64,000 nucleotides of DNA, taken from assembly GCF_013403245.1 (NCBI RefSeq), contig NZ_JACBNQ010000005.1, positions 1 through 64,000 on the forward strand, written 5' to 3'. The translations under genes and the position numbers were made by a program. This stretch comes from Sedimentibacter hydroxybenzoicus DSM 7310. GTDB taxonomy: Bacteria; Bacillota; Clostridia; Tissierellales; Sedimentibacteraceae. This document shows, in pieces, positions 22,995 through 31,230 of this stretch (positions are counted from its first letter, which is position 1; each line of letters starts with the position of its first letter). Under the pieces are notes generated by a model. The model was given only the letters and a program-made list of their open reading frames with translations. It ran no database searches and was not told the origin of the DNA.

Positions 22995-24638
22995 CTAATA
23001 AGTATAGACATCTAAAAACAAGCCTTCTCCCATTTCTATAAGCTCTTCATCTGCGCTCATGCAATGTAAAAAACAGAAAAAGCCATCAGTTTTTCTCTTG
23101 ATTGGCTCTATCTTTAGATAACTCTTATTTCCTTTTTTATCTGTGTCAACATATACATTATTACAAAACCACCGCATTAATTTATCATCACCAAATATCA
23201 AATCGCCATTAGCAAATAGTTGTGTTATTAACGGATGTAATTTTGTGTGAGTAATGTATCCGTTCGGTATTCCCTGTAACTCCAAGCCTTTAGCATCAAA
23301 AACTTCTTTTAATGCAGAATATCTATGTCTATCTGCCACTACTTTTTTAATAACATACCATTCGGCTTGTTCTTCAAACCAATTATATACAATATCAGCG
23401 GAAATAACAGGAATTCCTTTAACTATAGTAGCAAGCCCTAAGTTAACCGCCTCTTGAATATCTATGTTAAACTTTGTGAATTGTAAGCTCTTTTCATGTA
23501 TAAACGTGTGCTGTTTAAATATTCTCTTACCATTCTTTTTGAATAACAATCCTACAGAGCACCAGTCTTTTAAATCAGCAAAATCAACTCCGCCTATGCA
23601 CTCTAAACCGACTAAATCCGGTACAGGTTGATTAGTTGCTTTTATTTCTTGCCACTCCGCAACGGCTTTAGCTTCATCCTGTGTAGGTAAATTCATTCTC
23701 TTAGTTAGGAATGCTACCTTTAACTCAGAATTACTTTGCATTGCAATATATTGTTTCATAACAGTTCTTTTTAATGTTCTGTCGTGGTTGATACGAGGAT
23801 TTGCTTTTTCCCACAAATCCGGATTATCAACTTCCCCTAAACTGTCCATCTTGAATATAAAAGGGAAAAATCCATTGTGAGGATCTTCGCCTAATAATAT
23901 TCTTTTGGCTCTTTCTTTTAAATCATCAAGAACCGACTCTCTGACCTCTCCATCAGTTGTTAAGTAAAATATTCTCGGTTTATCTACTTTACCTAAACCG
24001 CCAATGAAAACATTTATATTATCATAATTTTCGTATTGGTGAACTTCGTCGAATATTATTGCTCCGGGTCTACCGCCGTCTTTTGTCTTAGCGTTAGATG
24101 TCCTGTATCGCAAAGTTGAATTTGTTTTTTTATAAGTTATTTCCTCTTTTGTCTTGTCGAAAAGTCTTTTTAATTTTTGACTATCATCAATAACCTGATC
24201 CACTTCCTCAAAAGAAGTTTTAGCTTGATCTTCAGATGTGGCAACAATATCAATGTCATAATTTTTTATACCATGCTTATCGCTTTGCAGATAAAAACAT
24301 ATACATGATATTAAGCCATTCTTGCCTCCGCCCCTACCCATGTAGTCAAAGTATTCATCAAATACTAAATCGCCGGTATCTTTATAAAAAACACCATCCA
24401 CAAACGAAAAAAAGAATTTCTGAAAATCAAGTAATTTAAAAGGGAAGTAATCCTCTACTACTCTAACTGATTCATAAATTCTTTCACTATCTATGTATAT
24501 GTTATCATCATCGAGTACTTTTCTGACAAAACTCATTAACAACTTTTGTTCTTCGCATGAATGAACTTTACCGCTTTCAACTAAATTCATCCATGTGTCT
24601 ATGTATTCATGATACTTATAATTCTTCATCCTCCTCAA
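22995..24638 (-). CDS. Terminase large subunit
   Basis: 547 residues. ATPase domain: DYMGRGGGKNGLISCI (Walker A variant) and IIFDEVHQYENYDN (Walker B). Nuclease domain: GVDFADLKDWCSVG with later acidic residues. It packages DNA into proheads and cuts it. It overlaps the small subunit by 23 bases. Either the TTG at 24638 or the ATG at 24629 may be the start, both having unusually close GG-rich sites. Confidence 0.95.
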   Translation of the reverse strand: MRRMKNYKYHEYIDTWMNLVESGKVHSCEEQKLLMSFVRKVLDDDNIYIDSERIYESVRVVEDYFPFKLLDFQKFFFSFVDGVFYKDTGDLVFDEYFDYMGRGGGKNGLISCICFYLQSDKHGIKNYDIDIVATSEDQAKTSFEEVDQVIDDSQKLKRLFDKTKEEITYKKTNSTLRYRTSNAKTKDGGRPGAIIFDEVHQYENYDNINVFIGGLGKVDKPRIFYLTTDGEVRESVLDDLKERAKRILLGEDPHNGFFPFIFKMDSLGEVDNPDLWEKANPRINHDRTLKRTVMKQYIAMQSNSELKVAFLTKRMNLPTQDEAKAVAEWQEIKATNQPVPDLVGLECIGGVDFADLKDWCSVGLLFKKNGKRIFKQHTFIHEKSLQFTKFNIDIQEAVNLGLATIVKGIPVISADIVYNWFEEQAEWYVIKKVVADRHRYSALKEVFDAKGLELQGIPNGYITHTKLHPLITQLFANGDLIFGDDKLMRWFCNNVYVDTDKKGNKSYLKIEPIKRKTDGFFCFLHCMSADEELIEMGEGLFLDVYTY

Positions 24639-24933
24639 CCACCTTTAAGTCGGATGCTCTTATGCCTAAATCATAAAGTATAGTTAGCATTTGCTTATTG
24701 ACTTTAAGCAATTCCGATATACTTTCGTTTTTCTTGTAACCTTCTTGCCCTCCACCATTACACCAATAAACAGAAACACCTCTTTTTTCTATATCTTCTT
24801 GAAGCATGTTTTTTATATCCCAAAATTTCATATAGTCAGTTACAAGATTTTGATAATGGGCAAATTGGTATACTTGCTTTTTCTTTAATTGATTTATGAT
24901 TGCTAATTCTATCTTTCGTCTTAACTTGTCCAT
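24616..24933 (-). CDS. Terminase small subunit, P27 family
   Basis: 105 residues, helical, with MDKLRRKIELAIINQLKKKQVYQFAHYQNLVTDYMKFWDIKNMLQEDI and CNGGGQEGYKKNESISEL. This matches P27-type small terminases, which recognise the packaging site. GGGAGGG lies upstream of the ATG. Confidence 0.88.
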   Translation of the reverse strand: MDKLRRKIELAIINQLKKKQVYQFAHYQNLVTDYMKFWDIKNMLQEDIEKRGVSVYWCNGGGQEGYKKNESISELLKVNKQMLTILYDLGIRASDLKVVEEDEEL

Positions 24934-25039
24934 ATGCCCACCCTCCCTATATATGAGAATTCTGAAAAATCTCCGGAGCCGATACCCTACCCCGCTGTAC
25001 AGCTTTTGAAAATAAAATCAATTTTCAGACCCGGGGGTA
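24934..25039. other. Candidate cos/packaging region
   Basis: A 106-bp noncoding gap between the HNH and small terminase genes. It contains GC-rich blocks (CTCCGGAGCCGATACCC, TACCCCGCTGTAC, ACCCGGGGGT) and an inverted repeat with arms TTTTGAAAAT and ATTTTCA in otherwise AT-rich DNA. In HNH-encoding HK97-like phages cos lies here. Confidence 0.42.
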
Positions 25040-25351
25040 TTATTCCCATCGCTCCTCTGTAGTAAATTTTTCTTTTGTATTTTTTATAAGCTTCTCCGGA
25101 TGCTCTTCGTTATGACATGTATCGCATAAGCTTTCGAGGTTATCATCATCTAATGCAAGTAAAGGATATTCCTTTAGATGCTTCTTATGATGCACGCATG
25201 TAGCTTTACTATAGCCGCCTTTTCTTTTGCACTTTTGGCACTCTTTATTATCTCTTTCTATAATGTATCTTCTTTTCTTTCGCCAGATCCTATCATTATA
25301 AAACTTATCTACATCTCCTGTTATTATGTAGTTATATAACTTCTTGTTCAA
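25040..25351 (-). CDS. HNH endonuclease next to terminase
   Basis: 103 residues. Two CxxC knuckles (ECQKCKR and SLCDTCHNEEH) flank ATCVHHKKH, the HNH core. In cos phages of this type the HNH protein works with terminase in specific cleavage of cos. The start overlaps the upstream gene by 20 bases. Confidence 0.9.
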   Translation of the reverse strand: MNKKLYNYIITGDVDKFYNDRIWRKKRRYIIERDNKECQKCKRKGGYSKATCVHHKKHLKEYPLLALDDDNLESLCDTCHNEEHPEKLIKNTKEKFTTEERWE

Positions 25352-25607
25352 TTCTTTTCCTCAACACATTCATATCAATTGCAGTATGTTTTTTAAGTCT
25401 TTCAATCTTATTAGCGTCCTTGAGCTTTCTTATCTTCTTTTGTTTATTTCTTATAGCTTCATCTGTGTAGAATGCTATGAACTCCTTGCCACAGTTAGGA
25501 CATTTGAAATATGTTTTCTCTATGCCATCATCTAACTGTTCAATTTCAAGTTTTTCTAAATTAAATTCTTGATTACATCCATTATTGCCATCACACACCG
25601 CTAACAT
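25332..25607 (-). CDS. Zinc-ribbon phage protein
   Basis: 91 residues with CDGNNGC near the start and FKCPNCGKEFIAFYTD at about residue 35, giving a four-Cys zinc ribbon, followed by a Lys-rich helical tail (RNKQKKIRKLKDANKIERLKK). Proteins of this type precede HNH/terminase genes in clostridial phages. DNA or RNA binding is likely but not shown. Confidence 0.75.
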   Translation of the reverse strand: MLAVCDGNNGCNQEFNLEKLEIEQLDDGIEKTYFKCPNCGKEFIAFYTDEAIRNKQKKIRKLKDANKIERLKKHTAIDMNVLRKRIEQEVI

Positions 25608-25663
25608 ATTAGCCTCCTTGTATTTAAAAAGACACCCTCTTTGGATGCCTAAAATTTATTTTA

Positions 25664-26515
25664 TTATGGTTTACATACCCCACAAGCAGTATAACCTGCA
25701 TTTTGCGCTTCATCTGTTGTATCAAACCATATTTCATTATAACTTTCTATATTTTTCGCATATCTGCATGAAGGTTTATGATATTTATCTGAATTCAAAC
25801 TTCCTACATAGTTACCTGAAGTCTTTACTTCCAGAACTACTTCATTGTTAAAATTTTCCTCGTTCCATAGTCCTTTGTTATTTTCCCTTGCCGTTCGTTG
25901 TGTTTCTGTAAATTCTTCTACATACTTTACATTTGGAGGATAAGTTGATACTTGAGCATATCCTTCGGCTAATAAAGTTTTATTAAACATTACTCCATCT
26001 AAATAAACATAGGCTAATAACCTTCCATATTGATCTCTTTCCTGTACATCAAATTCAAGTTCTATTTCTTTGCCTTCAAGCTTATCTTTAGTAAAGTTAG
26101 ATGCTATTTTACCTTCTTCAACATTCTTTGATGCGTCTGGATGAACGCTTTCTGGTGTATCTATCCCTATAAGTCTCACTTTTTCTTCTCGCCCTTGAAA
26201 GTTTACAACTAACGTATCTCCATCAACCACTCTAATTACTTTCACGGTTTCTGCCTTGTCGTTTATAGTTGCTGTCTTAGTTTCCTGATTCCAGCCCACT
26301 TCTTTGTCGAGAGCTTCAGCGACTGCTCTAAGAGGTACATATGTTGTGCCGTTATATAGAATGTTGTCTGCATTAATCTTCTGTCCATTTACTGTTAAAT
26401 TGACCGAATTGTACACAACCTCAATTGTACTTGTTATAGTCTGTCCTATCGCTGTCCCTATTAAAAGAGTTAGTATAATAGCTCCAATTACAAAATATCT
26501 TAACACTTTTTTCAT
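25664..26515 (-). CDS. Secreted thermonuclease with copper-amine-oxidase-like N-domain
   Basis: 283 residues in four parts: a signal peptide or anchor (7-24), a copper amine oxidase N-terminal (stalk) domain (32-85, VNLTVNGQKINADNILYNGTTYVPLRAVAEAL), a staphylococcal-nuclease domain (92-220; VVDGDTLVV, VRLIGIDTPES, YGRLLAYVYLDGVMFN), and a C-terminal Cys motif (YHKPSCRYAKNI...CGVCKP) seen at the end of several secreted SNase proteins. It should degrade extracellular DNA or RNA. It has its own promoter (26542-26570), so it is a cargo gene rather than part of the packaging operon. Confidence 0.9.
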   Translation of the reverse strand: MKKVLRYFVIGAIILTLLIGTAIGQTITSTIEVVYNSVNLTVNGQKINADNILYNGTTYVPLRAVAEALDKEVGWNQETKTATINDKAETVKVIRVVDGDTLVVNFQGREEKVRLIGIDTPESVHPDASKNVEEGKIASNFTKDKLEGKEIELEFDVQERDQYGRLLAYVYLDGVMFNKTLLAEGYAQVSTYPPNVKYVEEFTETQRTARENNKGLWNEENFNNEVVLEVKTSGNYVGSLNSDKYHKPSCRYAKNIESYNEIWFDTTDEAQNAGYTACGVCKP

Positions 26516-26541
26516 TTGTTGAATACCTCCCTTTTTTAAAT

Positions 26542-26570
26542 ATTATAACCATACAGGAAAGATTTTACAA
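26542..26570 (-). promoter_or_regulatory. Own promoter of the secreted nuclease gene, with operator-like motif
   Basis: Minus strand TTGTAA (26565-26570), 17-bp spacer, TATAAT (26542-26547). On the plus strand the spacer and -35 read ACAGGAAAGATTTTACA, close to the palindrome in the promoter at 27211-27239. Confidence 0.78.
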
Positions 26571-26787
26571 CATTAAATTCCCCACCCCTCACCCTATGCA
26601 GTCTAATTTATATCTGCATCGTCACAAAATCGTAAAATTTAAAATGTGTATTTTCTAACGTAAAATGAACTTACTCCACCGTCCGGATACAACAAAACCG
26701 TGTCGAATTGCACACGGTTAAAATTATATTGCATCCCGGTTAACGAATAGTGTCGTTGTATTAAAAAAGAACCCGATTAGGAGTTCT
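26571..26787. other. Noncoding stretch with two hairpins
   Basis: No gene seen. AACCGTGT (26696-26703) and ACACGGTT (26712-26719) form an 8-bp stem followed by A or T runs on either side. A second, terminator-type stem lies at 26764-26790. Together they insulate the nuclease gene from the upstream unit. Confidence 0.6.
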
Positions 26788-26790
26788 TTA
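26764..26790 (-). terminator. Terminator of the 143-aa cargo gene
   Basis: Minus strand AAAGAAC and GTTCTTT form a stem followed by a T run. The stem begins at the stop codon of the 26788-27183 gene. Confidence 0.75.
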
Positions 26791-27183
26791 TATACTTATT
26801 TTCAATAGCTTAAATCCATCTTTCAAATAATTAACTAATGGGAATTTTTCTGTCATTAGATATATTTCTATCATTTTATCTTCATGCCAACCTCTGGAAT
26901 CAAAATATTCACGCGCCCTTTCGTATATTTGTTGCGGGCTTATATCTTTTTCATCTATGCCATCTCTTCCAATATACATAATTGTTTGCAGTACTTTTAT
27001 AACTTCATAATCTAACTTATCCAAATAGTCTTCCAGTGCCTTTTCTTCGATGTCCTTTTTCAAATCTTCTAATGCGTCAAAATCTATAGTTGATTCATAT
27101 GTTTCTTTTGTGCATTCCGCTTTATAATAAGCCTCCGCCAATTCTATTACTTTTCTGAACATCTCATTGTATTCTTCAAACAT
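26788..27183 (-). CDS. Prophage cargo protein, DUF3775-like pattern
   Basis: 131 residues from the ATG at 27183 (GGGAGG upstream). It is acidic and helical. The segment YLDKLDYEVIKVLQTIMYIGRDG recalls DUF3775, a family without a known function, though the match is weak. It is framed by its own promoter and terminators on both sides, so it is an independent transcription unit of the lysogen. The same operator-like motif appears in the promoter of the neighbouring nuclease gene. Confidence 0.7.
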   Translation of the reverse strand: MFEEYNEMFRKVIELAEAYYKAECTKETYESTIDFDALEDLKKDIEEKALEDYLDKLDYEVIKVLQTIMYIGRDGIDEKDISPQQIYERAREYFDSRGWHEDKMIEIYLMTEKFPLVNYLKDGFKLLKISI

Positions 27184-27210
27184 ATAAAATCCTCCCGATA
27201 TTTTACCACA

Positions 27211-27239
27211 ATTATACAACAGAAAACCTTTCCTGTCTA
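27211..27239 (-). promoter_or_regulatory. Promoter with palindromic operator for the 143-aa ORF cargo gene
   Basis: Minus strand TAGACA (27234-27239), 17-bp spacer, TATAAT (27211-27216). The spacer region holds ACAGGAAA-GG-TTTTCTGT, an 18-bp near-palindrome shared in part with the nuclease promoter. Confidence 0.75.
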
Positions 27240-27251
27240 CAAAATAACGTA

Positions 27252-27283
27252 AAAAGAGACACTATATTTCAAATGTCTCTTTT
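27252..27283 (-). terminator. Terminator after the late regulator gene
   Basis: Minus strand AAAAGAGACA and TGTCTCTTTT form a 10-bp stem with a T run. It ends the early leftward operon. Confidence 0.85.
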
Positions 27284-27375
27284 GAGGAGGATTTAAGAAG
27301 AATCAATAACAGTCAATCTTGGACACTATCATAATATCATATTGACAAGGTGCTACTACTGCAAACTTTTAAAAA

Positions 27376-27822
27376 TTATTTTCTTAATCCTCTCTCGAAT
27401 GCAAATATATCTCTTGCCTTTTTAAGATAATAATACACACTGCGCTCGCTCGCCGGTATATGTATGACTGCTTTTTGTACTCTCATAGAAATATCATTTT
27501 TCTCAAGCTCCCTGTGTGGTCTTTCAAAATACACTATCTCCACTGCTTGTCTCTCCCATATATGTAACTGTGCTAATGTCTTCTCTACAGCAAGCACGTC
27601 CCATAATTCCGCTTGCTTTTGTCTTAAAATACCTTCAGCATACATAACAGCTTGCTCTGTTGGTTTACTTATGCCTGTCCCACCCAACCGCCGCCTCCTT
27701 TCATATTCTTCAAGCGCTTCTTGGTAGTATTTCTTCTCTAAGTCTTCTTTGTGAGGTTTCCCCATGAAGGCATAGTATCTAAATGCTTCTGTTGCATAAT
27801 CTCTTATGTGGTCTTTCTTCAA
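27376..27822 (-). CDS. Late-gene transcription regulator, ArpU/sigma-70 region 4-like
   Basis: 148 residues. The C-terminal half (AVEIVYFERPHRELEKNDISMRVQKAVIHIPASERSVYYYLKKARDIFAFERGL) is an HTH of the sigma-region-4/ArpU/RinA-like type. Such proteins sit at the end of the early operon of Firmicutes phages and switch on the late (packaging to lysis) genes. Position here fits: directly before the terminator and the late module. Confidence 0.75.
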   Translation of the reverse strand: MKKDHIRDYATEAFRYYAFMGKPHKEDLEKKYYQEALEEYERRRRLGGTGISKPTEQAVMYAEGILRQKQAELWDVLAVEKTLAQLHIWERQAVEIVYFERPHRELEKNDISMRVQKAVIHIPASERSVYYYLKKARDIFAFERGLRK

Positions 27823-27823
27823 T

Positions 27824-28018
27824 TTACCCCTCCTCTATAGTGATTTTTATCTTAGCAATCCTATACCATATCCCTGGCATCCGCGCTGTTAGCTTGTCTA
27901 TACCTCTTTTAAGCTGCTTTGTATCGGCATAGGGCTTGTATATGTACTCTTGATTAAATGCCTTGCAGATGATTGCATATCGGTATTCTATTGTTTTAAT
28001 CGACTTCACACCATCCAT
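27824..28018 (-). CDS. Hypothetical phage protein (64 aa)
   Basis: Basic 64-residue protein, MDGVKSIKTIEYRYAIICKAFNQEYIYKPYADTKQLKRGIDKL. Its ATG overlaps the end of the RusA gene by 13 bases, and it ends 1 base before the late regulator, so it is cotranslated. No family recognised. Confidence 0.65.
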   Translation of the reverse strand: MDGVKSIKTIEYRYAIICKAFNQEYIYKPYADTKQLKRGIDKLTARMPGIWYRIAKIKITIEEG

Positions 28019-28413
28019 ATCTCTACTTCAACTCTTGGGTTGTCACTGTAATACTTATCCACCTTGCAGCTCACAATATCCTTATCATCCGCATATGCAA
28101 GTCCGTTTAAGCTATCAAATATTATCTTGCATATATTATCAATGTCAGGCTTCTTTGTAGGTCTTAAAATACAATTAGAAGCATCTTTTTTCTTTTTCTT
28201 TGTAAAGCTCTTGGGTATAGAATAAAAGCATTTTAACTCGGCGTGCAATTGCCCTGTGAGCATTTGTTGTCTCGCTTCTTGAAAACATATCTTAACCCAA
28301 TTTTCGTAATTCACTGTAGTCTCAGGCGTATAAGCTTTTACAAATTTTCCTTTACTGCTGAATTTAGGGCGTCCTTTGCCTTTTGGTTCTCCTGGTATTG
28401 TAAATTTAATCAA
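28006..28413 (-). CDS. rusA: RusA-type Holliday junction resolvase
   Basis: 135 residues. KGKGRPKFSSKG near the N-terminus and KKPDIDNICKIIFDSLNGLAYADDKDIV carry the conserved acidic active-site residues of RusA. It cuts four-way junctions during phage recombination or replication. Adjacent (1 base) to the 392-aa upstream gene. Confidence 0.93.
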   Translation of the reverse strand: MIKFTIPGEPKGKGRPKFSSKGKFVKAYTPETTVNYENWVKICFQEARQQMLTGQLHAELKCFYSIPKSFTKKKKKDASNCILRPTKKPDIDNICKIIFDSLNGLAYADDKDIVSCKVDKYYSDNPRVEVEIWMV

Positions 28414-29592
28414 TTAATCATCTCCTAACAAATCATTAATCCCTATCTGTTCTCTTATTTCAATTCCATTTTCCTTTAATTTTTCTTTAGCATGTTCTAA
28501 GAGTTCCGATGTTAAAGGTACTATATTTCCATCCAAATCCTTATACATTCCCGTCCTTATTTTCTTTTCGAGCCTTTTTAATTGTTCTTTCTTTATGCGC
28601 TTTTGTTTATCCTTTTGATACTTCTCTCTGCGATTCCTTTTGTCTGCTTTATTTTTCTTCACCTTGTCACTTTCATGTACAACTTCTATTCCATCTCTTA
28701 TATCCTCAAGGTCTTGCATCAGGTCCCGACTTTCCCGCTTTTCAACTCGGATGTTGAGCACTTCCAATTCAAATTTTTCATCACAGTATTTAGCCCGATG
28801 CAATTGTATGTGATGTCTCATTCTTTCTTTTTCATAAACTGCATCTGGATATAATTTCAGATACATTTCCAAATCGGTCATTGCCTTTCTACTGTCAAAT
28901 AATTTTTTACCTTTTACAATCTGTATAACAGGCTCGACTATAAAGCCTTTTCTATATTCTGTTGTTGTTTTTACATCGTAATAGATGTTTGCAAGAGTTA
29001 AATCTCTTTCTTTTCCTGTACACCAGCATGTCCCATTCCAACATCCGTTTTTTGTGAAGTTAATGCAATTATACGGTTCATATTTGAAATATGGCTCACA
29101 GGTATCTTCATTGATATGGCAGCAGGTACAACTTATCATCCCGTTTGTTCCAAATTTCTTATTGAGGTTTTCTAATGTAAGTTTCTGTCTTTCGTCCTTA
29201 ATTTTCTCTGCACTATTGTCATAATCATATGGCTTATCAGACAAATGCCATGAACATTGACCGCCTACATTTATTTTATCTTTCAATAGCGGGTGCCGTA
29301 ATTCACATTCTTTTTTACGATACGGACAATGGAAGTTGTAATTATTGTTCTCTACCCTCCATTGAATTCCTGCATAACACATGTAACCAGATGTAAAGCA
29401 TCCCTTCCTCATTACACCGCATGGGGCTTCCCACACACTGTCATATAGAAATTTTGATGTGTACTCGAATTCATGCATACCGCTATGCCACTTGACGTAT
29501 TCAGGATGATTGTCCTTTGTGTATCCTTGTTCTAACAAATCCAAAGTTAGTTTGTTTTTCGTTTTATTCCAATCGTCTATATTCCCATACAT
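28414..29592 (-). CDS. Cys-rich phage protein of unknown function (392 aa)
   Basis: The first 200 residues have about 16 Cys and several His (CGVMRKGCFTSGYMCYAG, CPYRKKECELRH, CTCCHINEDTC, CINFTKNGCWNGTCWC), suggesting several zinc sites. The C-terminal 140 residues are a Lys/Arg/Glu-rich coiled coil. Similar proteins occur in the replication region of clostridial phages. No enzymatic motif is apparent. A nucleic-acid-binding role is a guess. Confidence 0.75.
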   Translation of the reverse strand: MYGNIDDWNKTKNKLTLDLLEQGYTKDNHPEYVKWHSGMHEFEYTSKFLYDSVWEAPCGVMRKGCFTSGYMCYAGIQWRVENNNYNFHCPYRKKECELRHPLLKDKINVGGQCSWHLSDKPYDYDNSAEKIKDERQKLTLENLNKKFGTNGMISCTCCHINEDTCEPYFKYEPYNCINFTKNGCWNGTCWCTGKERDLTLANIYYDVKTTTEYRKGFIVEPVIQIVKGKKLFDSRKAMTDLEMYLKLYPDAVYEKERMRHHIQLHRAKYCDEKFELEVLNIRVEKRESRDLMQDLEDIRDGIEVVHESDKVKKNKADKRNRREKYQKDKQKRIKKEQLKRLEKKIRTGMYKDLDGNIVPLTSELLEHAKEKLKENGIEIREQIGINDLLGDD

Positions 29593-29777
29593 GGTCTTAC
29601 TCCGAAGAAATTTTCTAACTTATCTCTTAATTCATCTGTGGTTATTCCGTACTCTTTAGCGATACACTTTTCGCAGACGAGATTTTTATAAGCTAAGGCT
29701 TTAGAACATTTAGCATCCCAAGTATTTAATTGTTTTCCACATACATTGCAATTTTTATCAATTAATTTACCTTGCAT
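29577..29777 (-). CDS. Small zinc-ribbon phage protein (66 aa)
   Basis: MQGKLIDKNCNVCGKQLNTWDAKCSK...VCEKCIAKEYGITTDELRDKLENFFGVRPCMGI: two CxxC pairs form a zinc ribbon, then a short helical domain. It overlaps the next gene by 16 bases. Role unknown. Confidence 0.72.
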   Translation of the reverse strand: MQGKLIDKNCNVCGKQLNTWDAKCSKALAYKNLVCEKCIAKEYGITTDELRDKLENFFGVRPCMGI

Positions 29778-29808
29778 AATTCCTCCTTGGGAGCCGAAGC
29801 TCCCTTAA

Positions 29809-30345
29809 TCAAACTCCTATAAAATCCATGATTGATAATTGTGTTTTTACAAATACTTCAGGTTCTTTGAGTATTTCTTCAACTCTCTTTCTGCATTCCC
29901 TGAAGCTCTGTAAATAACGTTCATACCTTTCATGTCTTCTCATATCAACCAAAGCATCACGCTTTATAAACTCTTCTAACCCTCTACAATATCCAATTAC
30001 GTTTTTTATACAAGTATCCTCTATCTGCCTTTTATTCAATCTGTCAACTACTGATATGAGGTACTGATAATCTTTATCTTTTTTATATATTGATAGTGAT
30101 TTATTTGCATTCTTCCTTATCTCATCCGCTCTTGCAATGTACGTCCTATCAACCTCTGGAGGAATTTCTTTGTCAAGTAGTTCCGATTGTATGCCCTGCT
30201 CCTCCATTTGACGTTTTATATAGATTATGTGGTTTCTTACAAGGTTCATGTTACATCCATCTTCCCAGAAAGGATCTTGACAGCCATACTGTTTTAAGTG
30301 ATTCCAGTGTTCGTATCTTTCTTTTAATTCTTCTTCTAAGGTCAA
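29809..30345 (-). CDS. Hypothetical phage protein (178 aa)
   Basis: Highly charged and helical: LEEELKERYEHWNHLKQYGCQDPFWEDGCNMNLVRNHIIYIKRQMEEQG, with CQDP...DGCNMNLVRNHI reminiscent of phage replication-region proteins that stabilise or load replication factors. No known family assigned. Part of the early operon, 12 bases after the upstream gene. Confidence 0.65.
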   Translation of the reverse strand: MTLEEELKERYEHWNHLKQYGCQDPFWEDGCNMNLVRNHIIYIKRQMEEQGIQSELLDKEIPPEVDRTYIARADEIRKNANKSLSIYKKDKDYQYLISVVDRLNKRQIEDTCIKNVIGYCRGLEEFIKRDALVDMRRHERYERYLQSFRECRKRVEEILKEPEVFVKTQLSIMDFIGV

Positions 30346-30357
30346 ATTCTCACCCCT

Positions 30358-30651
30358 TTAAAACGGAATATCTATCACATCAAAATACATGCACCTATAA
30401 CCTTCCTGTTTCTCTGCCCAACCAATTACATCTTTTAATGGTTTATAAGCTCCTGTTCCCGCAATAATCTGCTCTGCTGTGTAATTGTCTACAATAAAGC
30501 TATCTGATGCAGTAGTTGCTATACATTCACCTCTGGAAGTTTCAACGAACACTTTTTCACCTTTTTCAAGTGATACTTTCAAATGTAATTTAAAAAGATA
30601 ATTCTTACCGCTATTCCCATGGTTTATAAATACTAAGTTATAATATTTCAT
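30358..30651 (-). CDS. Hypothetical phage protein (97 aa)
   Basis: MKYYNLVFINHGNSGKNYLFKLHLKVSLEKGEKVFVETSRGECIATTASDSF looks like a small beta-barrel domain, with a helical end. It lies 9 bases after ssb. Role unknown; a partner of replication proteins is possible from context. Confidence 0.65.
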   Translation of the reverse strand: MKYYNLVFINHGNSGKNYLFKLHLKVSLEKGEKVFVETSRGECIATTASDSFIVDNYTAEQIIAGTGAYKPLKDVIGWAEKQEGYRCMYFDVIDIPF

Positions 30652-30660
30652 AGTTCCCTC

Positions 30661-31101
30661 CTAAAATGGTATATCTTCATCCTCAAACGGGTTATAATCT
30701 GTCGCCTCAAATACTTCATGTGCATATAAATCTTGGTCCTGAGGTTTAGCTTGTCTATCTGCTTTGCTTTCTAAAAACTCTACCCTATCTGCTACAACCT
30801 CTGTTGTAAATCTCTTTTCCCCATTCTTGTCGGTATAACTACCGGTCGAAATTCTGCCAAGTACAGCACATTTATTGCCTTTGCTTAGATAATTAGCACA
30901 GTTCTCAGCTTGTTTTCCAAATACAGTTATGTTAATAAAATCTGCTGTAGGTTTACCTTGGTTTATTGCTTGTTGCTTCTTTTCGCCAAATAACTCTTTA
31001 TCTACCGCTAATGTCATTTTTACTACTGCTAATCCTGTAGCAGGTACAAATGCAAGCTCAGGATCACGAGTAAGACGCCCTATTAAAACTACTGAATTCA
31101 T
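30661..31101 (-). CDS. ssb: Single-stranded DNA-binding protein
   Basis: 146 residues from ATG at 31101. OB-fold signatures MNSVVLIGRLTRDPEL, DFINITVFGKQAENCANYLSKGNKCAVLGRI and a typical acidic C-terminal tip ending DEDIPF. It coats ssDNA for phage replication and the ERF pathway. The start overlaps the stop of the 40-aa upstream gene (ATGA). Confidence 0.96.
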   Translation of the reverse strand: MNSVVLIGRLTRDPELAFVPATGLAVVKMTLAVDKELFGEKKQQAINQGKPTADFINITVFGKQAENCANYLSKGNKCAVLGRISTGSYTDKNGEKRFTTEVVADRVEFLESKADRQAKPQDQDLYAHEVFEATDYNPFEDEDIPF

Positions 31102-31220
31102 TCCTTTTCCTCCCAATCATCGCAATATTCACATACTCCGGTTTCTTCATCGTGCTTTGTGCAATTTCCCCAAAATTCAACTTTTGGTATAAAATATTTG
31201 CATTCTCTACATAGTTCCAT
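31098..31220 (-). CDS. Cys-rich mini-protein (40 aa)
   Basis: AGGAGG lies six bases before ATG. The product MELCRECKYFIP...GNCTKHDEETGVCEYCDDWEEKE has six Cys and one His, typical of small phage zinc-binding proteins. Its TGA overlaps the ssb ATG, so the frame is real and coupled to ssb. Confidence 0.75.
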   Translation of the reverse strand: MELCRECKYFIPKVEFWGNCTKHDEETGVCEYCDDWEEKE

Positions 31221-31230
31221 TGTCATCCTC

